Shown one piece after another: positions 30,193 to 41,201 of a DNA stretch of 64,000 nucleotides (position 1 is its first letter; the number at the start of each line of letters is the position of its first letter). The position numbers and the translations under genes were made by a program. The notes beneath the pieces are model-generated. The model made no database searches. It was given only the letters and a program-made list of their open reading frames with translations, and was not told the DNA's origin. Source of the stretch: Myotis daubentonii (taxonomy: Eukaryota > Chordata > Mammalia > Chiroptera > Vespertilionidae); assembly GCF_963259705.1 (NCBI RefSeq), contig NC_081842.1, positions 62,012,787 through 62,076,786 on the forward strand. The letters are read 5' to 3'.

Positions 30193-31063
30193 CCCTATAT
30201 AGGAGAAGGGTAATATGCCTCCCAGCACCGGGATCAGCGGAGCCGCGAGGCCTCCTGGGACTGGGATCAGTGTGACAGGGGGCAGCGCCCAAACCCCCTG
30301 ATCGCCCTGCGGCTCTGTGTGTGACAGGATGCGGCGCCCCAACCCCCCCCCCCCCACCCCACGGGCCCTGCTCTGTGTGTGACGGGGTAGAGCCATAACC
30401 TCCCCATCGGCCCTGCCCTGAGTGTGAGAGTGGCGGCACCCCAACCCCCTGATCGGCCCTGCTCTGTGGGTGATAGAGGGCGGCGCCCCAATCCCCTGAT
30501 GGGCCCTGCTCTGCGCATGACAGGGGGCAGTGCCCCAACCCCCTGATTGGCCCTGCTCTGTGTGTGACAGGGTACAGAGCCCCAACCCCCCTGATGGGCC
30601 CTGCTCTGTGCGTGACAGGGGGAGCTCCCCAACCCCCTGATGGGCCCTGCTCTGTGAGTGACAGGGTACGGAGCCCCAACCCCCCTGATGGGCCCTGCTC
30701 TGTGCATGACAGGGGGTGGCCCCGCAACATCCCCATCGACCCTGCCTTGAGTGTGACAGGGGATGGTGCCCCAACCCCCCAATCGTCCCTACCCTGAGCG
30801 TGACTGAGGGTGGCATCACAACCTCCCGATTGCCCTGCTCTATGCATGACAGGGGAAGGCACCCCAAATCCCCAATCGGCCCTGCTCTGAGCCCGACCAG
30901 GGGCTGCACCTAGGGATTGGGCTTGCCCTCTGCCACCCGGGAGCAGGCCTAAGCCAGCAGGTCGTTATCTCCCGAGGGGTCCCAGACTGCGAGAGGGCAC
31001 AGGCCGGGCTGAGGGACCCCCCTCCCCGCCGAGTGCACAAATTTTTGTGCCTCGGGCCTCTAG
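30193..31063 (+). mobile_element. Helitron, downstream unit of dimer (iii)
   Basis: 5' end CCCTATATAGGAGAAGGGTAATATGC (a variant of TCCTATATAATAAAAGGGTAATATGC), a large GC-rich minisatellite, then the conserved 3' part and the hairpin GTGCACAAATTTTTGTGCC with CCTCTAG ending at 31063 before T. The body between the ends differs from the usual family body, which the minisatellite has replaced. Confidence 0.87.
30285..30895. repeat. GC-rich minisatellite, about 46-47 bp x 13, inside Helitron
   Basis: Repeated GGCCCTGCTCTGTGTGTGAC, AGGGG, then CCCCAACCCCCTGAT at regular spacing (for example near 30409, 30454, 30501, 30548, 30596, 30643, 30689). A poly-C run at about 30343-30353 interrupts one unit. 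A 258-codon frame on the minus strand and others in all minus-strand frames are by-products of the repeat and lack stops for compositional reasons. Confidence 0.9.
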
Positions 31064-31239
31064 TAAGTATATAAATTCTTTGGTTTATCTCTTCTCATAC
31101 CCTCAACCCCACATCAAGGTATGCTAGTTTGTTCCATGCCTCCATGCTTTGGTTTTTATTTTATTGGTCAATTCATTTTGTTCATTAGATTCCACAAATA
31201 AGTGAAATCATGTAATATTTATCTTTCTCAGATTGGCTT

Positions 31240-32292
31240 ATTTCACTTACATAATGCTCTCCAGGTCTGTCTATGCTGTCCCAAAGGGTAAGAGATGCCT
31301 CTTTTTTACAGCTGCATAGTATTCCAATGTGTAAATGTACCTCAGCTTTTTATCCACTCATCTATTGATGGCCACTTGGGCTGTTTCCAAATCTTAGTTA
31401 TTGTAAATCTGCTGTGAACATAGGGGTTCATATATTTTTTCTGATTGGTGTTTCAGCATTTTGGGGATATATTCCCAGAAGTGAGATTGCTGGTTCAAAT
31501 GGAGTACCATTTTTTAATTTTTTGAGGACACTCCATACTCGTTTCCATAGTGGCTGCATCAGTTTGCATTCCCACCAGCAGTGAACTAGTGTTTCCTTTT
31601 CCCTGCAATCTCGCCAGCACCACTTGTTTGTTGATTTGTTAAATGATAGCCATTCTGACTGGTGTGAGGTGATATCTCATTGTGGTTTTCATTTGCATTT
31701 CTCTGATAATTAGTGACTTTGAGTATTTTTTCATATGTCTCTTGGCCATTTGTATGTCCTCTTTGGAGAAATGTCTAGTCAGATCTTTTGCCCATTTTTT
31801 AATTGGATTGTTTGTCTTCCCTTTATTGAGTTGTATGAGTGCTTTATATATTTTGGATATTAACCCCTTATCAGATGTATCATTGGCAAATGTGTTCTCC
31901 AATACAGTGGGTTTCTTTTTCATTTTGATGGTAGTTTCTTTTGCTGTGCAGAAGTTTTTTATTTTGATGTAGTACTATTTGTTTATTTTTCTCCTTAGTT
32001 TCCTTTGCCCTAGGTCACCGTGGTCAGCCAACTGCAGCTCGGGGGCCACATGCGGCTCTTTGGCCCCTTGAGTGTGGCTCTTCCTAAGCCTTAGGAGTAC
32101 CCTAATTAAGTTAATAACAATGTACCTACCTATATAGTTTAAGTTAAAAAAATTTGGCTCTCAAAAGAAATTTCAATCGTTGTAGCGTTGATATTTGGCT
32201 CTGTTGACTAGTGAGTTTGCTGACCACTGCTAGAACCTAGGAGATGTATTGGAAAAAATTCTGCTATGTGAGATGTCTGAGATTTTACTGCC
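31240..32292 (-). pseudogene. L1 ORF2 C-terminal remnant
   Basis: The ORF2p region downstream of the reverse transcriptase, recognised in the frame 31639-31923 (residues [18 protein letters not shown] and [19 protein letters not shown] sequence, typical of mammalian L1). Several stops and frameshifts elsewhere, and a hAT insertion at 32018-32229, break it. Encoded a retrotransposition enzyme's C-terminal part; non-functional. Boundaries approximate. Confidence 0.8.
32018..32229 (-). mobile_element. Non-autonomous hAT transposon in L1
   Basis: Left end CCGTGGTCAGCCAACTGCAG and right end AGTTTGCTGACCACTG are inverted repeats (canonical CAGTGGTC...). Interior has TGGCCCCTTGAGTGTGGCTC and TTGGCTCTGTTGACTAGTGAG, a non-autonomous hAT family I recognise from vesper bats. 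Flanking CTAGGTCA and CTAGAACC share 5 of 8 bases, a decayed or coincidental target duplication. L1 sequence resumes on both sides. Confidence 0.82.
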
Positions 32293-32447
32293 TCTCATTA
32301 ATTTAACTGGATTCCCAACTGGACCACTGTTGAGGTTGAGTACCAGAGACAATGGTACATTTTTTTTTCTTATAAAAATAACAACCTTTGTACTAAATTT
32401 CCCATCATGAAGAATATATAAGCAGAGTAAATATTAAAGTTAATTTA

Positions 32448-32655
32448 TATATTTTTATTTATTTCAGAGAGGAATGGAGAGCGATAGAGATAGAAACATC
32501 AATGATGAGAGAGAATCATTGATTGGCTGTCTCCTGCATGCTCCCTACTGGGGATTGAGTCTGCAACTCGGGCATGTGCCCCTGACCAGAATCAAACCCA
32601 GGACCCTTCAATCCGCAGGCGGATGCTCTATCCACTGAGCCAAACTGGCTAGGGC
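32448..32655 (-). mobile_element. VES SINE
   Basis: Minus-strand head AGCCCTAGCCAGTTTGGCTC with GGATAGAGCATCCGCC, B box GGTTTGATTCTGG, and a body ending in the A-rich tail. Target duplication TAAAGTTAATTTA (32435-32447) and TAAAGTAAATTTA (32656-32668), one mismatch. Confidence 0.92.
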
Positions 32656-32668
32656 TAAAGTAAATTTA

Positions 32669-34002
32669 AACATAAAACCTAGGTATAGTTAGAAATCTTG
32701 CTTATTAACTTCTTATGGTGATTGATTTCAATCTTTAAAAAAATCTATAACATTAAAGAATGCTATCATCACTTAAGAATTTCTGACATCAGAAGCCCCT
32801 TCAGTTCATGTACTTCCTCGGGCTGCTGATATCCTCAGCTCTTTACCAGGACAGTTATCAAGGCTAACCTGTCTCCTCAGGTGACCAAGGAAGTCATCTC
32901 CCAGAAGTTTTAACTTCCTTCCCCTCACATGCCAACCTTTCCTTCTTCACACTTTGGAGAAAAAGAAAAAAGATCCTAATTATACACACGAGTTCCTTTA
33001 CCTGCTCCACTGCACCCTGACTGTGCTCTTCTGATTAGGAGGAAGTGTGCTTTCTCTGGCTGCGACTTAGATTTAGCTCTTTGCCCTTTCCAGCCGAAGA
33101 GAGTCCTAATTTACATTGAATACACGTGTTTAGCCATTACCACTAAATGTTTCGTCTTGCTCAGTGAGAATCTCCTGGAGCTGTTCTGTCCAGCCTTTGG
33201 TGCAGTTTGGCTTCTTGTAAGGGGCTTCATTGAAGGTTGAGCCTATGTGAGAGCCCACCACACACTCTGATTGTTCAGTTAGGAATGGGAGTGATTTTTT
33301 CCCCCGTGAGGGGAAGTGGGTCTCTGGCCTCTGGGCCAGGTCTATCCACTGAATGGAGATCTTGGGTTGGCAGGGATGCAGTCACTGGAGGGAGGAGAGC
33401 ATGGCCATAGTTCCCATGTGCTGTGCATTGACAAGCTGTTAAACTCTTCAGGAAAATTTTGAATAAACTAAAAAGAAGCTTTTAAAATCACCTCCACTTA
33501 CTAAGCTTCTTGGAATAGTAGAGCTCTCCCTTTCCTCTGAAAACACAGACACTGCCCGGAGTCATGGCAAGTCGAGAGCTCTCATACACCAACCACGCCT
33601 GCTCCCACGGATGACTTCTCCACCTCTCAAGAGTCAGCTGCAGTTGTTGCAAACTTGTTTATGCCAATTGTATTTGTTTTCATAATTATATGATTTTATT
33701 AAATATTAAACTAGTAGGACATTAATGCAAGAAGAAAACATATCCACGAAAGCTAAGTTTCTTTGGAAAGAATTGATAAAACAAGTTGCTAAGAAAAGTT
33801 GTCATCAAAGTAGGGATGGGAATACCTCTGTAAAAGATTAGAAAAATATCACAGACATCTAGGAGAGCTTCTTCTAAAGAAATTAGAGCCTCTTCTAATG
33901 AAATTAGATTCTACATTATTCTGGATTCGGTTTATACAAGAAAGACAATAGGGAACTTCAGTCGACAGATTCATGGACGAAGGAGCAGCCTTGTCTCCAA
34001 CA
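32669..34002. other. Unassigned intergenic DNA
   Basis: About 1.3 kb with no gene or repeat named. Confidence 0.35.
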
Positions 34003-34224
34003 CAGTGGTTCTCAACCTTCCTAATGCTGCGATCCTTTAATACAGTTCCTCATGTTGTGGTGACCCCCAAATTTCATTGTTACAAATTGAACATAATTAA
34101 AGCATAGTGATTAATCACAAAACAATAATAATTACATATGTGTTTTCTGATGGTCTTAGGAGACCCCTGTGAAAGGGTCGTTTGACCCCCAAAGGGGTCG
34201 TGACCCACAGGTTGAGAACCACTG
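34003..34224 (-). mobile_element. SPIN-like non-autonomous hAT transposon
   Basis: Ends CAGTGGTTCTCAACCTTCC and GGTTGAGAACCACTG; internal GGAGACCCCTGTGAAAGGGTCGTTTGACCCCCAAAGGGGTCGTGACCCACAGG is the reverse of the SPIN 5' region at 8618. Flanks CTCCAACA and CTCCACAT resemble each other allowing a one-base shift. 222 bp. Confidence 0.87.
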
Positions 34225-36735
34225 CTCCACATGAATACCATACATTGGAGAATAAATGTACATGTGTAGGTTTAAGTTTTAATAAAATGTTTAAGAAACT
34301 TTAACTGACTTTACTGAGTAATCAAACAAATGTCAATCCCTATTGCACTCACTTGTTATGCAGCCCCAGTGTGAACTGGGTGTTCCTGCTCTGTGAGAAT
34401 TGCAGGACATTGTCCCAAAGTTCCATACTTGGCTCTGGGTTTTGAGAATTCCTGGAGGGCTTACATGTTCATGGTCACCTCTGACTCTAAACTTCTGGTC
34501 CTCTGTATTTTGGCTTTGCATTATCACTTGTCCTTTGTGTGTTCTCTTTGTTCTGTGTATCTTAGCTGTGAAACTTATTTCCTTCATTTCTACATACACA
34601 CACACACACACAAAACAAACAAACAAAACAACAACAAGAACAACAGCACCTTACTTACATCAAGCATTTACATGTATAGTAGACTTGACTGAAGTGGTGG
34701 AAAGAAGGGCAAGGCAAGTTTTTATATTTTAGGAATAAAAATAATTTCAAATTGGAAACCAGATATCTTGTCCTGAGGTTACCTTGCAACTGGGGATTTG
34801 GGAGTTAACTCCACACGGTGTCCCAGCCACACATTATTTGCCTAGCTTCTTGCAACTCTACTCACTTCTCTTCTTTCTTTTGGCTCTTCTTTCCATTCCT
34901 ACTTATGTCAAGAGCATAACAGTTTGACCAACAACTGACTGCCTGCTAACCCTGGCTCTTGGGTAGGATCTCACCTCCCTTCCTCCCTGCCTCCTTTCAG
35001 ATAGCTTATATATAGTAGCAAACACATCTCAATAAGGTGATCACATCTAACAACTAGAACACCTTTGAAGGTAAAAGTGGGCAATATTAATTATTTCTCT
35101 AAGACAAAAGGAAAACATTGGGATTGTGCTGGGCAAACCAGGATCTGCTATTTATCAAAGTATTTTCCTAACCACAGATAGTTTTCCCCTTAACATCATT
35201 CTGATATTAACAGATAAAACATTTTTCATTCTATCTCATATAATCTCCAAAGCTGATTACTCAAATAGCCAATTCTTTTCCTAATTAGCGGGGGGTGAGG
35301 GGGTGGAGTGTTATTCACTGAAGCAACGTATGTTCTTCATTGGCCCTCACCATCTACTGTTCTGTGTACATCACCCTCTCCAAGCTCAGTTTTTCTATCT
35401 ATGAAATGCCTGCTAAGGGACTCAAATGAAAAGCGTAGACAGTAAGCATTTTGGAGGGAATTAAGCTATAGAAATACAAGGTTTATGTTAATCACTATTG
35501 TTATGCATATTTTTAATGATATGAAGAGTCAGAAGTCACAGGGGTGAGGCAAATGATAGGGTGCTGCATCAGCCTGATGGCTTGTCTGGGTTAGAGCCTC
35601 TGGGTGCCCTTTATTCTTGCTCCATGACAATATACCTGGTCCTTTGAAACAACTGTACCAGTAATTGTGGATCCTGACCTTCAGCTTCATTATTTCGGTC
35701 TTGGACCTCTACTCAGCAATTTCATCCAATCACCCTGAATTGTATATCCTTGAGTCAGGTTATTGTGATTCTGATAAATGAGAACTGAATTGAAGCCATC
35801 AGCCTTATGTTCTTTACTCGCCTGTTTCCAGATGTGGAAGTTAATGGGCTTGGATTGGCTGCTAACTGGGAGTTTCATCCAAAACCATTTTCCCTAAGGG
35901 CATTGACTGCAATTTATTGATTGGGTAGAGGGCTGAGTCTTTTGGGGTCTGGGTTTGTTCTATGGCCTAGGAACATGGAACTGAATCCAAGCCTGTCACC
36001 TGAGCTTTTCAAATTGAACAGGAACACTGTGACTTTCAATTCAGAAGCTGGGTAGGCTGACAAAATGAGCAGTTAAAAAATGTCTCACCTTATTACAAAG
36101 CGATGAGCAATTTTTTTCCTTCCTCTGAGAACAGGAATATGGGCCCATTTTATATATACCAAGTTCTACTTAATTCGGGGGATATGTCTATTTAGTTCTT
36201 CATTGTCTCCTACAGTCAGTGACAGCTACTTGGATTGTCTATACCTGCTCGTTCCACTCTGCTCCTGCCTTGAGTTCATTCTGTGCAAGCTTTTTACCTC
36301 CTCTATTCCGACCAAGCTACTCAGATAATGACCACCAGTGCCCACTCCATTGCTAAACAGGTCAGGTCTCAGCCAGCTTCTAATCGCTCTGTCACAGCAT
36401 TTAACATGTACGGTTACACGCTTATTTGAAACAATTTCTTCCCTGGGCTTCCAGGACAGCACACTCTCTGGTTTCCTCACACGTCAATGGTCAGTGGCCA
36501 CTCCATCTCAGTCCCTTTGATTGATGCTTGTTGTTCTTCTTGACCTCCAAATATTGGGCTCTCCAGGGTTCAGTCCTCAGATGCCGTCCTTTTTCTGCCT
36601 ACACTCATGCTCACCCAGACTCATGGATTTAAATACTTTCTGTCTGCTGAAGATTCCCAAATTGATATCGCTGGCCTGCAACTTTCAGATAGACTTGAAA
36701 TGCACACAATCATGTGCTTGACTCGGCACTTTAAT
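34225..36735. other. Unassigned DNA with (CA)n and (AAC)n tracts
   Basis: A (CA)n run (about 34596-34613) continues into an AAC/AAACA-rich tract to about 34650. Nothing else could be named in this 2.5 kb. Confidence 0.4.
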
Positions 36736-36739
36736 TGGT

Positions 36740-37445
36740 AATAGGCATGTTGAAAACTTAATATGTCTCATATTAAACTTCTGTTCTCCCCCACACATGC
36801 CCCCGCTCATCTCTCCTTACCAGTAAAGGGCAACTCTTCCCTTTCAGTTGCTTGGGCCCATACTCTTGAAACCATCCTTAACTTATCTTTTAACCTCATA
36901 TTCTACTTTCAGTGCATCAGAATATCTTATTGGTTTCCTCTTCAAAATACCTAAAAATCCAGGATTTGACCACATCTAATCCCCCTTCACCTGCTCTTTA
37001 CCCTGGTTCTGAAGACAGTCCTCTCTCACCTGCTTTATTGCAGTGTCCTTCCTGAATGGTCTCCCTGCTTCTGCTCTGGCCCTAGACTGCTAAGTTTCAA
37101 CATAGCAGGCTGAGTGATCCTTTAAAAAACAAAGTCAGATATGGTACTCCTCTGCTCAAAACCTGGAAGGGAGGTCCCCAGTTCACTCGGTCCTTAAAGG
37201 CCTACAGGGCTCGTCACCTGTTTCTGAATTAATGTCCTAATAGTCTCCTTCTCTCACACTACGTGTTGTCAGTGCCCACACTGGCTTCTGATACTCCAGT
37301 CACATTCTTGCCCATGAGATTTTCACTGCATTTCCCTCTGCCTGGCACTTTCTCTCTCCAGATTGGTTCATAGTTCCTTCACTCCTTAGGGTCTTTGCTC
37401 AAATGTCACCTTCAAGGGGCCCTCCCTGATCATCCTATTTAAAAT
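36740..37445 (+). repeat. Ancient interspersed repeat, long
   Basis: 'ATGGTACTCCTCTGCTCAAAACC', 'CTTAAAGGCCTACAGGGCTCGTCACCTG', 'CACTCCTTAGGGTCTTTGCTCAAATGTCACCTTCAAGGGGCCCTCCCTGATCATCCTATTTAAAATGG' belong to the same old family as 7680-8110 and 44890-45560, in the opposite orientation. Associated with L2 3' ends; name uncertain. No reading frame of interest. Confidence 0.5.
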
Positions 37446-38607
37446 GGAAAATCCCATTCGCCCCAGAGCTTCCTACCCCTATTCCTGCTATATTATAGAA
37501 TTTACTATAAATTAACAGAATAAGAAAATAGTCTTAAAAATAAATTTTGAGGGCTGTGAGTTTATTAAAGTGCCAGGTAGGATTTTTATTTTTGAAGGTA
37601 ATGTTTTCAATTTCTTAAGCTGTTTACCAAGAATATAGGAAATCACCCCTAACCATTCTTTTTAAACATACAGCTTAAAAGAGCAGTGTCTGTGTTATTT
37701 GGATCATAGATACCACATACTTGCCTCTGAACTGACCTTTTTTCACTGCATTCTAGAATCTTTGAGTACTGACTGTGGACATGGCATTGTGCCTTCCCAC
37801 CTCCAACTTTCTATGTTGGAAATTAATTATCTTTGTCTCACTGTGTTTTTAAGACCTTATATTTTAATGATATGATAAATTTATTCTAGCATTATGTTCT
37901 CTCCTAAGAATGTGAATGTAAATGAGTTGAATTCCCAATCATTGGGAACCACAGGTAGTGGCAACCAAATACTGAACAGGCTCAGGTGCCAAAATAAGGA
38001 ACATAGAAAGCAAGTGAAGGGCCACCTGAACTAAGAAGCTATCGCATGGAATTTGCCTCTAGTTATTGGATTAAAGGAAAGTTCAGTGCCCATCCCTTCT
38101 GTTTTTATAGATGTGTAGCTGACTGGTTTATTTTATCTAGACCAACACCCCAAGCCACTTTCAACCTATTAAAAAGTGATAACATATTCTTTAAATATAT
38201 CTTACCCTGCTTTCAAATGTGGCATATTTAAAATACAGTTGAATATAAGTGAATAATTCATTTACTAAAGAGCAGACTTTTACAAAAATAGTTCAGGATA
38301 AAAAGCAGCATATGAAATTATCTGATTGTCACCTACTTGCATTCTAACAACCATATGTACTCTCCCATTACCATTTGATATTTTTAGTCTTCGGGCTGAG
38401 AGGTCTCAAACCGCATTTTGAGGTTTGAGAATTCTGAGGCCTTTGATTAAATCCATACCTACTGGTGATCCAACTGTTGGGGATTCTATATCAGGAAACT
38501 TCAGGAGAAGAGCTTTGCATGTTTGGACAGCCAGTACTGTTTACAAAGTGAAAATTCAATTATTTAGATTTTTGCAAACTAAAAACTAAGATAATGATTA
38601 TGTGCTT

Positions 38608-38608
<1 letters not shown>
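37446..38608. other. Unassigned AT-rich DNA
   Basis: No gene or named repeat. Confidence 0.35.

Positions 38609-38660
<52 letters not shown>
38609..38660. repeat. (TC)n microsatellite
   Basis: About 24 TC units without interruption. It produces a leucine-serine run in one frame, which is an artefact. Confidence 0.97.
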
Positions 38661-38814
38661 TGTCTTTCTCAATTTTCTATCTTCCTGTTTGGAATATTGC
38701 CTTATATGCCTCATTAGTTTAACCAGTGTTAGAGAACGTGTAATGGATTGGGCAGTCAGTCAAAATTTGAGTGTTTTGAATGGAAGTGCTCATTTCCTCA
38801 GATGTTGAATCAGT

Positions 38815-39240
38815 CTAAGTTTGAAGTAGCAGTTGCACATCAGAATCATCTGGAGAGTGTTTTAAAATGCTTTAGACCAGCAATTTTCAACCTTTTCCAT
38901 CTCATGGCACACATAAACTAATTACTAAAATTCTGTGGCACACCCAAAAATATATTTTTTGCCTATCTGACAAAAAAAGTATAATTTTGATTCATTCATA
39001 CCAGACAGCTATTATTGTGTTGGCTCTTTTCTTTTTTTAATTTGAAAATTTAATGGAAAAGAGGTCAGTGCTGGAGCTAAATAGTCAGGTATTGCATGTT
39101 TTAAAAATTTTGGCAGCACACCAGTTGAAAATCACTACCCTAGACCAGTTGAAACAAAATTTCAGGTGATTGTGCCTAGGTAGCTGTATTAAAACAACAA
39201 AAAATACAAAACCCTTAGTGATTTTAATATGCAGCAGGAT
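38815..39240 (+). repeat. MER5-like hAT remnant, split by a younger hAT
   Basis: Left part (38815-38877) has GCAGTTGCACATCAGAATCATCTGGAGAGTGTTTTAAAATGC; right part (39138-39240) has ATTTCAGGTGATTGTGCC and GCAGCAGGATTGAGAGCC. Joined, they follow a MER5 layout. It hosts the element at 38878-39137. Confidence 0.45.
38878..39137 (+). mobile_element. Non-autonomous hAT transposon
   Basis: Ends CAGCAATTTTCAACC and GTTGAAAATCACTA are inverted repeats; interior 'CTCATGGCACACATAAACTAATTAC', 'TTGATTCATTCATACCAGACAGCTATTATTGTGTTGGCTC' and 'AGTCAGGTATTGCATGTTTTAAAAATTTTGG' match a vesper-bat hAT family as I know it. Flanks CTTTAGAC (38870-38877) and CCCTAGAC (39138-39145) agree at 6 of 8. Confidence 0.8.
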
Positions 39241-39479
39241 TGAGAGCCATGATCAACACAAACCCACTTGATACTTAAATCTCTGAATCATTGTCATTGC
39301 CCAAAATTTGGCTGGTCTCCATTAGATACCTCCCAGGAAGAACTGATCACTCTCTAAAGAAGAGCTCTATAGGAAGTTCTTCCTTCTACCCATTGTTCTC
39401 AATTCTGTTATTTGGGAGCACAAAGAAAAAATCTCACCATTCCACATGGTTGAAATTTGATGGCAATTATCAGTAATTC

Positions 39480-39600
39480 ACTTTTTAACCAAATATTTCC
39501 TGAGTACTTATTATAGGCACAGACCTGCCCTGAGTCCCCAACATAAATAAAATATGGTCATTGCACCCATGACGCTTACAGTCTGGTGGGGAAGATGGAT
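39480..39600 (-). repeat. L2 3' terminus
   Basis: 'ACCAAATATTTCCTGAGTACTTATTATAGGCACAGACCTGCCCTGAG' and 'CATGACGCTTACAGTCTGGTGGGG' follow the reversed L2 3' end. Confidence 0.6.
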
Positions 39601-40823
39601 ACACCACTGACATTGGTGCAGCTCAACTGCACTGTTGCCTTCCTATCTCTCCACACTCCACCCCACCCTATCTTACTCTTCTCTAAGCAGAATACCCCCA
39701 ATTCCTTCTACTTGTCTTCATATGACATTGTTTTGAGGGCTTTTGTCTACTGAGACTTAAATTTACTTCAGGTTGTCTACATCCCTTACAAATGGCTCCT
39801 AGGGTGAATTGCAGATGTCAGATGTGTGGTCTGAATATAGAGAGGAGAGAGGGTGACTGCCATCTACTTTCTTTTACTTCTAGATGATACATTATTGGTT
39901 TATCATGAAATTTCTGACAGTTAAAGCCATTAGGACTTTATATATCTAGGACCACTTGTAATGAGCTCATCTCTCCTTTGAGTGGACAGGAGTGTAGGGA
40001 TGGCAAGGCTGAGGATATCAGAACAAGGGGGGTGCAGGAGTTTAACTTCCTTTTCTCTTTCTACCTTCTCCCTGGGCTTAGTCATGGATTCCTAATGTCA
40101 TATGTGAACATTTTGATAACTGACCACTTATGTCACTGGTCCTAAAGGTCCATGGATGAGCTTGTTTAGAGGTGGGCACATTTGGCAAGTGAACTGGACC
40201 TAAAAGGGAGAGATGGGGTGGGTGGGCAGTAACAGTGATATAGAACTCTTTTCTGTAACAAGATTTTCATATAACTGCTAATCAATACTGAGAGGAAGTA
40301 GTTTTTCTAGTGGTCAATTCCATTTTTTTCAGCCCTCTTTTTTTCTGAGCACTAAGCTAGATGGTAGGGTACATATGTTGATCTCTGATATTACCTTATG
40401 GCTTTATGAAAACTCAAATAAGTGACCTCTGATTTTTATCTTACTCATTGTTTATACATTTTAGGGTGTCAGGGTTATTACAGACAAGTATAAACCTTCA
40501 TCAACTGACATTTTCAGTGTTTGCCCCCAACTACTCTCCCTTTATGTTTGTCAATTAGCATCTCAAGAAGAAATGTCGCTATATATTTGGATTTTTGCAT
40601 TTACACTTGATGAAATATTTCACAGATATTTATAACACTACCAGTTCTGCTCTGCTGAAATCAAAATGTGTACAGTGCCGATAAATCAAAGGCCATAAAT
40701 AACTTCACCATCAGGGTCAGTAAACATCCATTGAGGATGTATGACATAATTGGTTCAGATTAGAATCAGTTTGAGTTCTAATCTGGGGAAGATTTGGGAA
40801 AAACTCTTTCATTGTGACTTTTT
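39601..40823. other. Unassigned intergenic DNA
   Basis: No gene or repeat recognised. Confidence 0.35.
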
Positions 40824-41201
40824 TAGTATCTCTTTTTTAAAATATATTTTTTATTGATTAAGATATTACATATGTGTCCTTATCTCCATGTTACCCTCTA
40901 CCCCCCCCCCCCCCCCGCTCATGCCCTCACTCCCCCGTTGTCCGTGTCCATTGGTTAGGCCTATATGCTTGCATATAAGTCCTTTGGTTGATCTTTCCCC
41001 CTTACCCCTACCCTCCCCTACCTTCCCTCCAAGGCCCGACAGTCCAATCAATGCCTCTCCGTCTCTGGATCAGTCCTTGTTCATCAGTTTATGTTGTTCA
41101 TTATATTCCACAAATGAGTGAGATCATGTGGCATTTATCCGCTCTCCAGTTCCATCCATGCTGTGACAAATGGTAAGAGTTCCTTTTTCTTCTTCCTCTT
41201 C

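Larger units (their letters stand above)
27667..32304 (-). mobile_element. 5'-truncated L1, host of four Helitron units and a hAT
   Basis: Minus-strand L1 whose pieces are 27679-27704 (A-rich tail end), 29382-29498 (3'UTR), 31064-32017 (3'UTR and ORF2 C-terminal region) and 32238-32292. The 12-bp duplication TCGCATTAATTT (27667-27678) and TCTCATTAATTT (32293-32304), one mismatch, closes the insertion and shows that all intervening elements landed in the L1 afterwards. Removing the inserts leaves about 1.16 kb of L1. ORF2 remnants are recognisable by [20 protein letters not shown] on the minus strand. Confidence 0.88.

Noticed and set aside
30086..30862. 258-codon minus-strand open frame (and overlapping 239- and 171-codon frames)
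   Set aside because: All three minus-strand frames are open because the 46-47 bp minisatellite has no stop codons. No domain, no consistent frame across units.
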